Assembly (NCBI GenBank): GCA_963845695.1 | Contig: CAWJTQ010000025.1 | Location: 189,372 to 253,371 of the forward strand | Length of the DNA: 64,000 nt | Direction of reading: 5' to 3' | Origin: CAWJTV01 sp963845695 | GTDB taxonomy: Bacteria; Planctomycetota; Planctomycetia; Isosphaerales; Isosphaeraceae | Part shown: positions 49,583 to 57,823 of the stretch, piece after piece | Layout: each line of letters begins with the position of its first letter | Position numbering within the stretch: the stretch's first letter is position 1 | Made by a program: the position numbers and the translations under genes | The notes under the pieces: generated by a model | The model's database searches: none | What the model was told of the DNA's origin: nothing | What the model saw: only the letters and a program-made list of their open reading frames with translations

Positions 49583-50054
49583 GCATAAGGGCCAACCCTC
49601 CTGCGACGAGAGCCGAGAGGGGCTGAGGGATGCAAAACAGGATGGCCATTTCGGTCAGCGCCCCCAAGCGAATCGGGACGCCCTGGATCACGAAATGCAC
49701 TCGGTCATAGAACAACCACTTCGTAAAGGGCAACCAATTCCTCAAGAGTTCTGAGGAGACCACCCAGTAACGGCCTACGACACCGCCCAATCTTGATTCC
49801 TTGAAGAACGTCCCGCAGAAGAAGAATAGGGCCGCAGGGGAGCCGCCGGCCAGAAAGCCCGCACAGAAAGTACGGACCTGGGCTCGGCGGTTGAGGCAGG
49901 CGAGCGATGCGATCTCGAGTGCGATGGCGTTAGGCATGCTTATTATTATAATATCTAAATAATAACGAAATAAATACCGGACCACTCCAAGGTTGAGCGA
50001 TACCAGGACCACCGCAAGCATCCCGGTGGCAACGGAGAAACGAGGCAATCCCAT
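49530..50054 (-). CDS. Polytopic membrane protein
   Basis: 174 residues with several hydrophobic segments (GMLAVVLVSLNLGVVRYLF, FCAGFLAGGSPAALFFFCG, LGALTEMAILFCIPQPLSAL, VAGGLALMLI). No family is recognised. An unusually AT-rich run (49941-49977, TATTATTATAATATC...) encodes RYYLDIIIISM inside an otherwise GC-rich gene, suggesting insertion or local mutation. Confidence 0.6.
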   Translation of the reverse strand: MGLPRFSVATGMLAVVLVSLNLGVVRYLFRYYLDIIIISMPNAIALEIASLACLNRRAQVRTFCAGFLAGGSPAALFFFCGTFFKESRLGGVVGRYWVVSSELLRNWLPFTKWLFYDRVHFVIQGVPIRLGALTEMAILFCIPQPLSALVAGGLALMLIRRPQTPAESAVNGDP

Positions 50055-50126
50055 GCTTCCGATCCTACACGTCTGGAAACCCTGATCTCTAAACGAGGCT
50101 TTACACCGGCAATTTGACGTAAGTCC

Positions 50127-50345
50127 TTAAACGACGTCTCGGATTTCGTCGATGCGATAGGGATATTCACCTTTTACACAGCGGACATTTGTAAGTCGGC
50201 CATCTGGTAGTTTGCAGACTTCCACGATTCGGATGCTCGCCAGATTCCAAAGATACCGCGCCGCGACTTCCGTCGCACCAGAGTTGAACGGGCGAACCGC
50301 ACGTGAGATCGATCCACTCCCGAAGGACAGGGGATATCGACTCAC
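50127..50345 (-). CDS. Small protein coupled to the HEAT-repeat gene
   Basis: 72 residues starting at a GTG (50345) that overlaps the stop of the upstream gene by four bases (GTGA). Content: SGATEVAARYLWNLASIRIV, EVCKLPDGRLTNVRCVKGEY. It is soluble and of unknown family. The overlap supports translational coupling. Confidence 0.5.
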   Translation of the reverse strand: MSRYPLSFGSGSISRAVRPFNSGATEVAARYLWNLASIRIVEVCKLPDGRLTNVRCVKGEYPYRIDEIRDVV

Positions 50346-51721
50346 TCGCTCCCGTTCCCGTCTTCGATCAGAAACTTATACCGGAATTTCACGCCGCGAT
50401 AGAAGCCGCGGGGAAGTTTGGGTTGGACCGGCTTGCCGAAGTCGTCCGGACGGAGAAGTTCGGTCACGAGGTTGGTGACCTGGAGGATACCGGTCGTTCC
50501 CTCGCGGGTGACGAAGAGGAAAGTCGCCTCGTTCTCCGGGTGATAGGTCTTGGTCTTGGGGTCGAGGTCCATCAGCAGAGTCGTCGGCCGGTCGAGAGGG
50601 GGGAGCTTGGTCTGTTTGAGGTCGTTCTCGATCGTGTCGTAATAGCGGTTGTCGACCTGCCAGGCGCGAAGGCCCAGACCCTGGATGGCGTAATAGGACC
50701 GGCTCGAACCCGGCGGGGTGTAGTCGATCCCGCGTATGTCGAAGCCCTCCTTCGCCGCATATGCCGCAACCTCATCGGCCTTGGCTTTCGTCGGATCCGG
50801 CAGCTCCCCCGGCCACTTGGTCTCCCGACCGGTATCGAGGTCCTTGAACGTCCGGTAGTATTCTAGAGGCTGCGGCGGCCCGATGATCACTTGCTCCCAT
50901 CCGCTCGAAGCCCGGACCTGATCTCCGGTCGGGAACGGCTGTTCGGCCGTCGCGGCGGCAACGGGGGGCGCGTCGGGGAGCTGGGGCAGGCTGACCTTCG
51001 AGTACGCCGGGTCGTCGGTGAACTTCCTCCAGTTCTGTTTCCACCAGACCGTCCAGCGCGCGGCGAGGCCGTGGAACAGCCAACGCTGGAGCCAGCGCTG
51101 CTTCGGCGTTCCCTGGAGGTTGATGAAATGGAGCTCGTCCTCGTTGAAGCGCTGGCCCGTGATCGCATGCAGGGCGCCGGTAATCTCCCGGTACGGCATG
51201 CCCAATGTGAAGGTTCGGCCGTCTGCCCCTTTATGCAGGTCATGCTGTTGCAGGAATGCCAGCAGCTCGGGGTCGTCCATCCTCAGTCCGAAGTCGCTGC
51301 CGGCCGGGACGAGGGTGCGCGGGATCGCGCGGATGAGTGCCGGCACCGCTCTCGGATCCCCGATCGCCCGGAGGGTGAAGCCGAGCGTCCGCATTGGGCG
51401 ATTCTCGGTGGTTCGATCGAGTTCTTCGATCAGTGCCGGAACGGCCGGCTTGCCGATCTGGGCGAGCCTGCGGGCGGCTGTCGCCCAGCCCTTGGAGTTA
51501 CCGATATCCGTGTTCCGCAGGGCGGCGATCGCCGCGGCGATCTCTTCGGAGACCGCCTTGGCGTCCTTGCCATCCCGATCTGTCGGGGGTTGCGTCGCCT
51601 TGCCTTCGACTTGCCCCGTCAGGACAGGCGGGCCTGGGGAGGGGGTTGCCGCATCGCTCAGGGCCAGCAGCAGGGCAACGACGAGCCAGGCGTGACCGAA
51701 GAGTGCGTTTCGTGCGCCCAT
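50342..51721 (-). CDS. Secreted HEAT-repeat protein
   Basis: 459 residues from the ATG at 51721, preceded by CAGGAG; an in-frame ATG at 51739 is less likely. A signal peptide (FGHAWLVVALLLALSDAATP) is followed by HEAT-like helical pairs (WATAARRLAQIGKPAVPALI, LGFTLRAIGDPRAVPALIRA). The C-terminal half contains WLQRWLFHGLAARWTVWWKQ, EGFDIRGIDYTPPGSSRSYY and FLFVTREGTTGILQVTN, and resembles other planctomycete secreted proteins without known function. Confidence 0.72.
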   Translation of the reverse strand: MGARNALFGHAWLVVALLLALSDAATPSPGPPVLTGQVEGKATQPPTDRDGKDAKAVSEEIAAAIAALRNTDIGNSKGWATAARRLAQIGKPAVPALIEELDRTTENRPMRTLGFTLRAIGDPRAVPALIRAIPRTLVPAGSDFGLRMDDPELLAFLQQHDLHKGADGRTFTLGMPYREITGALHAITGQRFNEDELHFINLQGTPKQRWLQRWLFHGLAARWTVWWKQNWRKFTDDPAYSKVSLPQLPDAPPVAAATAEQPFPTGDQVRASSGWEQVIIGPPQPLEYYRTFKDLDTGRETKWPGELPDPTKAKADEVAAYAAKEGFDIRGIDYTPPGSSRSYYAIQGLGLRAWQVDNRYYDTIENDLKQTKLPPLDRPTTLLMDLDPKTKTYHPENEATFLFVTREGTTGILQVTNLVTELLRPDDFGKPVQPKLPRGFYRGVKFRYKFLIEDGNGSE

Positions 51722-52410
51722 GGCGATTCTCTCCTGCAAAAGTAGCCGGGTCTCACCTTGACCTTACCGTGACAGCCTAGCGGTGGCATAGAGCCTGAAG
51801 ACATCTCAGGGACTCCGCCATTTTCGACACGACTCGCCGAAGACGACCGCGCAAACGCCCTCAACCCAACCAGCTCCCCGTTGAGGCGAGGGCGATGGAG
51901 GGTGCGCCGGTCTTCTCCACCTCGCCCCTTGGGGAGAAGGTCGTCCTCGAGTCCATCACTCGCCAGCAAAGCGCGGTAACCGGAAGACCGGCGGAAAGTT
52001 ACAGTGGCTTACGAATCATATTAATTTAGATTAAAATATATATGGATTATCTAATATAATATTAGATGCATTGTCGCCGATGAATCGAGGATTCTCTCGA
52101 CACACCTGTTCCTCCACCTGTTTGCAGGTGCACAGTCCTCGAGCGGTTCACGCTCGGGTCGTGCACGCGCCACACGAGCAACGTAGTGTGCGCAACTCAT
52201 CCGTGGAGCGATCCAACACCCCTCAAAAACTCGGTTTGCGGAATCGTCGGGAGTGGACCGAACCAAGGATTCGATCCCCGATCGCCTGGCATGTCGCGAC
52301 CCGGCCTGTACAATGGAAGCCCAGATGCGTGACGTGAGCCGGCCACACTGAGCTGGCCTTTTCCATCGAGAGCGAGCGGCGAATGGGCCATAGCCAGGGA
52401 TGACCGACGG
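51722..52410. other. Intergenic region with an AT-rich palindromic island
   Basis: 690 bases without a convincing gene. At 52012-52068 the composition changes abruptly to ~85% AT, including the perfect palindrome TCTAATAT-A-ATATTAGA (52050-52066). The flanks are GC-rich. It could be an upstream control region for the dehydrogenase operon that starts at 52411. Confidence 0.55.
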
Positions 52411-54425
52411 ATGCCAACCGTGACTTCGCGTGCGGGACTGAAGACCGAGCGACTGCTCGGCCTGTACCGGCAGATGCAGACGATCCGGCGGTGCGAGGAG
52501 CATCTGGCGCGTGCGCATCAACGCGGGCTGGTGCACGGGGCCTGCCACACGTATGTCGGTGAGGAGGCGATCGCGGTCGGGGTTTGCGCAGCTCCGCACC
52601 GACGACGTGGTCTTCAGCACGCATCGGGGACACGGCCACGCCCTGGCCAAAGGGGTGTCGCCGCGCGCTGGCCGCCGAGCTGATGGGACGCCAGACCGGC
52701 TGCTCGTTTGGCCGCGGCGGCAGCATGCACCTCTTCGCCCCCGAGGTCGGCATGATGGGCACCAGTGGGATCGTCGGCCCGTGCATCCTCCAGGCGGCCG
52801 GAGCCGGCTACAGCTTCAAGCTCATGGAATCCGACCAGGTCGCCGTGGCCTTCTTCGGCGACGGTGCCGTCAATAACGGCGCCTTCCATGAGGGCTTGAA
52901 CATGGCCGGCATCTGGAAGCTGCCGGTCCTCTTCGTCTGCGAGAACAACGAGTTCGCCACGGAAGTGCCGTTCCACTACTCTGCCGGGAATCCCAGTGTC
53001 GCCAGCCGGGCGGATTCCTACGGCCTGCCCGGCATCGCGGTCGACGGCAACGATGTGCTGGCCGTCTCCGAGGCCGCGCGCGAGGCAGTCACGCGCGCCC
53101 GCCACGGCGCGGGCGCGACGTTGATCGAGTGCAAGACCTACCGGACTCGACCACACGCCGAGGGCATGGGCGACTACTCCTACCGGACTCGCGAGGACGT
53201 CGAGCTCTGGAAGACCCGCTGTCCGATCCAGCGGCTCCGTCGGATCCTTATCGAGGAATCGCTCGCCGGAGAGGCCGAGCTCCAGTCTATTGATGAGGAG
53301 GTCGAGGCGGAGATCGTCGCGGCCTTGCAGTTCGCCGAATCGAGCGCGTGGCCGAAGCCCGAGTCGGCCGCCGAACATGTCTACGCCGATCCAACCGGTG
53401 AACCGAGGTCGAAAGCGCCGATCCGGAACACGCCTCCGAGGTCCGGTGGGCGTGAGCTCACCTTCATGAAGGCGACGCTCGAGGCGCTCACGGAAGAGAT
53501 GGCGAAGAACCCGCGGATCTTCGTCATGGGCGAGGGGATCGGCCAGCGCGGCGGCAACTTCGCCACGACGTCCGGCCTGTTCGACCGATACGGACCGGTC
53601 CGCCTCTGCGACACGCCGATCTGCGAGCGCGGGTTCGTCGGGCTGGCCGGCGGCGCGGCGATGACCGGGACCCACCCGGTGATCGACTTCATGTTCGCCG
53701 ATTTCGTCCTGGACTCGGTCGGCGAAGTCCTCAACCAGATCGCCAAGATCCAGTATATGAGCCATGGCCGGATCCCGATGCCTGTGCTCCTGAGAGGCTG
53801 CGTCGGGATCGGGCACTCGGCCGCCACTCATCACTCCGGCAACTACTACGCGATGTACGGCCATTTCCCGGGCCTGCGCGTGGTCGTCCCCTCGACGCCC
53901 TACGACGCCAAGGGCTTGCTCAAGCGGGCGCTCAACTGCCGCGATCCTGTCCTTTTCTTCGAGCACCGCGAGATCCTCGGCGTCAAAGGACCCGTGCCGG
54001 AGGAGGAGTACGAGATCGAGTTCGGCCGAGCGGCCGTCGTCCGTGAAGGGACCGACGTCACAGTCGTCGCGCTGGCGAAGATGGTCCACGAGGTCTTGAA
54101 GGGGAGTGAGGCTCTCGAGCGCGAAGGCATCTCGATCGAGCTGATCGACCCGCGTACCATCGCGCCGCTGGACTTCGACACGATTCACGAATCGGTCCGC
54201 AAGACCGGTCGCTTGCTGGTCGTCAACGAGGACTTCGCGCCGTTCGGCGTCGGCGCCGAGATCGCGGCCCGGATGGCGGACGTCGGTTTCGACGACCTCG
54301 ACGCACCGATCCGTCGGATCAACGGAGCGCACACCCCGACGCCTTACAGCCCGCCTCTGGAGGCGGCCGTCGTCCCCGATGTGGCGGCCATCACCCTCGC
54401 TATCCGCGACCTCATCCGGGAGTAA
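52411..54425 (+). CDS. Fused E1 alpha-beta subunit of a 2-oxoacid (pyruvate/acetoin-type) dehydrogenase, two frameshifts
   Basis: Thiamine-diphosphate-dependent decarboxylase of a dehydrogenase complex, with alpha and beta chains in one polypeptide (~670 residues). Start: ERLLGLYRQMQTIRRCEEHL. Frame breaks near 52588 and 52670 are bridged by LRTDDVVFSTHRGHGHALAK and ALAAELMGRQTGCSFGRGGS. The TPP motif is GDGAVNNGAFHEGLNMAGIW, with FVCENN. The alpha part ends near residue 330, and the beta part starts LTFMKATLEALTEEMAKNPR, with ICERGFVGLAGGAAMTG and the C-terminal VVNEDFAPFGVGAEIAARMA. The next gene is its E2, so they form an operon; no E3 is in the window. Confidence 0.92.
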
Positions 54426-54435
54426 GCCCGACGTC

Positions 54436-55653
54436 ATGGCCATCACCATCACCATTCCCCGGCTTGGCTGGAACATGGACCAGGGAGTCTTCATCGGCTG
54501 GCTCAAGCAGGAAGGCGAGACCGTCCGCCCAGGCGATCCGCTGTTTACCTTGGAGGGTGAGAAAGCCACTCAGGACATCGAGGCGAGCGATGCCGGAATC
54601 CTGCGGATCCCTTCCACGGCCCCCAGCGCCGGCGATACGGTCGCCGTCGGCACGATGATCGGCTACCTCCTCGCCCCAGGCGAGGCCGAGCCTTTAAGTC
54701 ACTCGCCAGTAGCCGAGAATGGCGCCGAGCGTGAGTCGGCCGACGTCTTGGAGACGGTCGTGGTGACCGAGATTGGCAAGTCCTCCAATCGTCGCGATCG
54801 GCCACGGATCTCGCCGCTGGCCCGTCGGATCGCGCGCGAGCTGAGTGTTAACTGGACGCGGCTGCGCGGCAGCGGCTGCACGGGGCGGATTCGCAAGGTC
54901 GACATCGTCGCAGCCGCACGGGCTCGGGCGGAACATGAACCCCTCCTCGACAACGTCGTGATCTCAGGCCGGTCGGTACCCATCGGGCCGACGCGCCGGA
55001 CGATCGCCGCGCGAATGGTCGAAAGCCGTAGCTCGACGGCGCCCGTGACACTGAACACCACGGCGGACGCGACCAACCTGGTAAACCTCAGGACTCAGTT
55101 CAAGACCGCATCACCACCCGGACGCGAGCTACCCGGCTATACGGACTTCCTCGTCAAGCTGACGGCGATGGCGCTGAGGGACCACCCGATGCTGCACGCC
55201 CGCTGGAGCGGCGATCGCCTCGTGATCCCCGATGAGCCACACATTGGAATCGCCGTCGATACCGACGAGGGGCTCGTCGTCCCAGTGATCCGAGGCGCGG
55301 CGGGCCTCGGGCTCGGAGCGATCGTCGCCCGCGCGCGGGACCTGGTCGGGCGCGCTCGCGAGCGCCGGCTCCAGTCGGAGGAGATGCAAGGCGGCACGTT
55401 CACGATCACGAACCTGGGCTCCTTCGGAGTCGAGACCTTTACGCCGATCATCAACCCGCCCGAGTGCGCCGTTCTGGGAATCGGCCGGATCGTTCGCGAG
55501 CCTGTCATGAATGGGGACCAGATCGTCGCGCGGGAGCGGATGGGCCTGAGCCTGACGTTCGACCATCGCATCGTCGATGGCGCGCCCGCCGCCCGTTTCC
55601 TCCAGTCCCTCGTCCGCCTGATCGAGAACCCAGGCCCGTGGTTGATTCCTTGA
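54436..55653 (+). CDS. E2 dihydrolipoamide acyltransferase
   Basis: 405 residues, 10 bases after E1. Lipoyl domain: ITIPRLGWNMDQGVFIGWLK, with the lipoylated lysine at residue 43 in EGEKATQDIEA. Peripheral-subunit-binding domain: RISPLARRIARELSVNWTRL with GSGCTGRIRKVDI. Catalytic acyltransferase domain: SGRSVPIGPTRRTIAARMVE, TFTITNLGSFGVETFTPIIN and the active site FDHRIVDGAPAARF (His, Asp). It transfers the acyl group from E1 to CoA. It is more like acetoin/short-chain complexes (AcoC type) than the large PDH E2. Confidence 0.92.
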   Translation: MAITITIPRLGWNMDQGVFIGWLKQEGETVRPGDPLFTLEGEKATQDIEASDAGILRIPSTAPSAGDTVAVGTMIGYLLAPGEAEPLSHSPVAENGAERESADVLETVVVTEIGKSSNRRDRPRISPLARRIARELSVNWTRLRGSGCTGRIRKVDIVAAARARAEHEPLLDNVVISGRSVPIGPTRRTIAARMVESRSSTAPVTLNTTADATNLVNLRTQFKTASPPGRELPGYTDFLVKLTAMALRDHPMLHARWSGDRLVIPDEPHIGIAVDTDEGLVVPVIRGAAGLGLGAIVARARDLVGRARERRLQSEEMQGGTFTITNLGSFGVETFTPIINPPECAVLGIGRIVREPVMNGDQIVARERMGLSLTFDHRIVDGAPAARFLQSLVRLIENPGPWLIP

Positions 55654-55666
55654 GGGAGGCCGGTCC

Positions 55667-56449
55667 ATGCGTTGCGACCTGTCTGGTAAAGTCAGTCTGG
55701 TCACTGGCGCGGCCCGTGGGATCGGCCGGTCGATCGCCGACGCCTTCGCGGCCAACGGCAGCCAGGTCGTGTACACTGACATCGACGAGGCGGGTGCCCT
55801 CGAAGCCGCGTCGGGCGTGCCCGGCGCCCTCGGGCGAAAGCTGGATGTGACCCGCACCGAGGACATCGAGCAGACCATCGATTGGATCGTCGCGACCTGT
55901 GGTCGGCTGGACGTGTTGGTCAACAACGCGGGCGTCAACACCCTGGCCCACCGCGTGACCATCGACCAGTTTCCACGCGAGGAGTGGGACCGCATTCTGT
56001 CCGTCGATATCACGGGCCTCTACGAGGTCAGCCGATTCGCGGCGCGGGTGATGCGGGCGCAAGGCTCAGGGCGAATCATCAACATCGCCTCGATCGTCGG
56101 CCTGGTGCCGCTGCGTCTCCAATGCGCCTTCGTCGCGGCCAAGGCCGGCGTGGTCAACCTGACCAAGGCCATGGCCCTGGAGCTCGGTCCCCACGGAATC
56201 CTTGTCAACGGGATCGCCCCCGGCTCGACCCTGACTGAGGGCACCCGCAAGTTGTTCTACAGCGAGGGCGGCCTGTTCCACGAGTCGGTCAAGCAGATGA
56301 TCGCCCATATCCCGCTCGGCCGGCCCGCCGAGACCCGGGAGATCGCGGTCGCCGCGCTGTTCCTGGCCGACCCGGAGAACAGCTACATGAACGGCCACAT
56401 GCTGACCGTCGATGGTGGCTGGACGGCAGGATACGCTCGCGAGTTCTGA
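55667..56449 (+). CDS. Short-chain dehydrogenase/reductase with Phe in place of the catalytic Tyr
   Basis: 260 residues, 13 bases after the E2 gene, in the same operon. NAD(P)-binding TGAARGIGRSIADAFAANGS, NNAGVN and the Ser in IINIASIVGLVPL are normal. The active-site YxxxK reads FVAAK (Phe155, Lys159), so the usual proton donor is missing. C-terminal features: NGIAPGSTLTEGTRKLF and MLTVDGGWTAGY, as in FabG-like enzymes. It could work on an unusual substrate, use another donor, or serve as a non-catalytic partner. The codon is TTC, one base from TAC. Confidence 0.88.
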   Translation: MRCDLSGKVSLVTGAARGIGRSIADAFAANGSQVVYTDIDEAGALEAASGVPGALGRKLDVTRTEDIEQTIDWIVATCGRLDVLVNNAGVNTLAHRVTIDQFPREEWDRILSVDITGLYEVSRFAARVMRAQGSGRIINIASIVGLVPLRLQCAFVAAKAGVVNLTKAMALELGPHGILVNGIAPGSTLTEGTRKLFYSEGGLFHESVKQMIAHIPLGRPAETREIAVAALFLADPENSYMNGHMLTVDGGWTAGYAREF

Positions 56450-56471
56450 CCGGGCAACCGAGGTTTTCTCG

Positions 56472-57464
56472 TCAGTTCCGTGGGGCGGGTTTCTCGGGGT
56501 CCAGGGCGGTTTTTCCCGTTCGCACGGTCTCTTTCGGCTCCCGGAGGTGCTGATCGAACCAGTCGACACACCGCGAGGCGTCCGCGCCGATGGTGAGCCA
56601 GCCGTGACCTGCGCCCTTCTTGACCACCAGCTTCGCCTCAACGCCGGCCTGCTTGAGCTTCTCGACGATCAACTCCGACTGCTGGAGCGGGACCAGCCGA
56701 TCTTGATCGCCATGGATGATGAAGGTGGGTGGGTCGTCCGGCGTGACGTGGTACACCGGAGAAATCTGCCGGGTGATCTCCTCGAGTCGAGCCTCGTCGG
56801 TGATCGGCAGCCAGAGCCGGCTCTGCTTGTCCAGCTCGCGGTAGTCGAAGGCGGCCCGGTACGGCGGGTCGTGGTCGATCGCGTGGATTTTCCGATTGCC
56901 CGTCTTGCCGTAGTTGAGAAAGTCGGTGGGCGGGAAGAAGCAGGCGACCGCCTGCACCCGGCTGGATTCCCGATCCACCAGGTCCTTGGCATCCGGCTTT
57001 CCCGGTTCTCCGGCCGTTCCCAGCATGAGCGAGAGGTGACCACCCGCCGACGCACCGCAGACCCCGAGGCGCGCGGGATCGATGCCGTACTCCTTGCTGT
57101 GATGGCGGATGAACCGGACGGCTCGATTCATGTCCTGGATGATCTCGGGTACGGTAAAGCGCGGCTGGCTGCCGTGGACCACGGTGAAGACGGTGTACCC
57201 ACGGTCGGTCAGCGGTCGGACAAAAGCCGGTTGGATGGACTCGTGTGAGGAGAAGAACCCGCCACTGACGACCAGGACCACGCCGATCCCTTTGGTGTCC
57301 TTCCTGGGTGTGAAGACGTCCATGGTCAAGGCGGTGCCGAACTTGCGCCCGTAAATCACGTCCTCTTTGCGGTCGTATGCCGGCTCATCGGCGTCGACAA
57401 AGGGGGTTCCGATGGCCATACCGGCCATCAGGACGACGAACGTCCGAAACTGGACTCGACTCAT
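56472..57464 (-). CDS. Secreted alpha/beta-hydrolase (esterase/lipase-like)
   Basis: 330 residues from the ATG at 57464, with CAGGAGA upstream. Signal peptide: FRTFVVLMAGMAIGTPFVDA. The fold: VIYGRKFGTALTMDVFTPRK, oxyanion-hole region VVSGGFFSSHESI, nucleophile elbow GVCGASAGGHLSLMLGT (Ser), acid in IIHGDQDRLVPLQQSELIV and His in KKGAGHGWLTIGADAS. It resembles the BD-FAE/carboxylesterase family. It is convergent with the dehydrogenase operon. Confidence 0.87.
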   Translation of the reverse strand: MSRVQFRTFVVLMAGMAIGTPFVDADEPAYDRKEDVIYGRKFGTALTMDVFTPRKDTKGIGVVLVVSGGFFSSHESIQPAFVRPLTDRGYTVFTVVHGSQPRFTVPEIIQDMNRAVRFIRHHSKEYGIDPARLGVCGASAGGHLSLMLGTAGEPGKPDAKDLVDRESSRVQAVACFFPPTDFLNYGKTGNRKIHAIDHDPPYRAAFDYRELDKQSRLWLPITDEARLEEITRQISPVYHVTPDDPPTFIIHGDQDRLVPLQQSELIVEKLKQAGVEAKLVVKKGAGHGWLTIGADASRCVDWFDQHLREPKETVRTGKTALDPEKPAPRN

Positions 57465-57599
57465 GGGAGCATCTCCTGGGTCGCGAATAGCGGTTCGTGC
57501 CGACGGACACACCTCAGCATAATCGACGGCGCCATTCGTTGCCGCATCGATGCTCTCGATTCCGCATTGAATCGGGTGGTGCAAGCGACCAGGTCGATC

Positions 57600-57735
57600 G
57601 CGTACACCCATGAATTCTTGTACTTACCGGTGAAGACCGGCAAAGACAAGAGGCTCTTCACTTTCAAGTAGAATTGAGCCGCCTGGTCCAGGAAACCCTG
57701 TTGATGTTTCTCCAGGGCCAGGCGGAAGGAGTCAT
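57600..57735 (-). pseudogene. Fragment of a TPR gene
   Basis: Antisense reads QHALNDSFRLALEKHQQGFL, then DQAAQFYLKVKSL, the first TPR helices of a family common in planctomycetes. It is bounded by a stop just upstream and by unrelated sequence downstream. It has no start codon and sits next to the IS and its flanking repeat. Confidence 0.4.
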
Positions 57736-57823
57736 TCAGGGCGTGCTGCCTTTAGCCGAACCTAGAGCGCTTAACACTTGGCTTGCACACGCACGAAGTC
57801 CTCTCCCACAGAACCCCCCCTAA

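Noticed and set aside
52614..54569. 651-codon frame opposite the fused E1 gene
   Set aside because: Mirrors the TPP-enzyme gene and extends over the E2 start; no independent domain.
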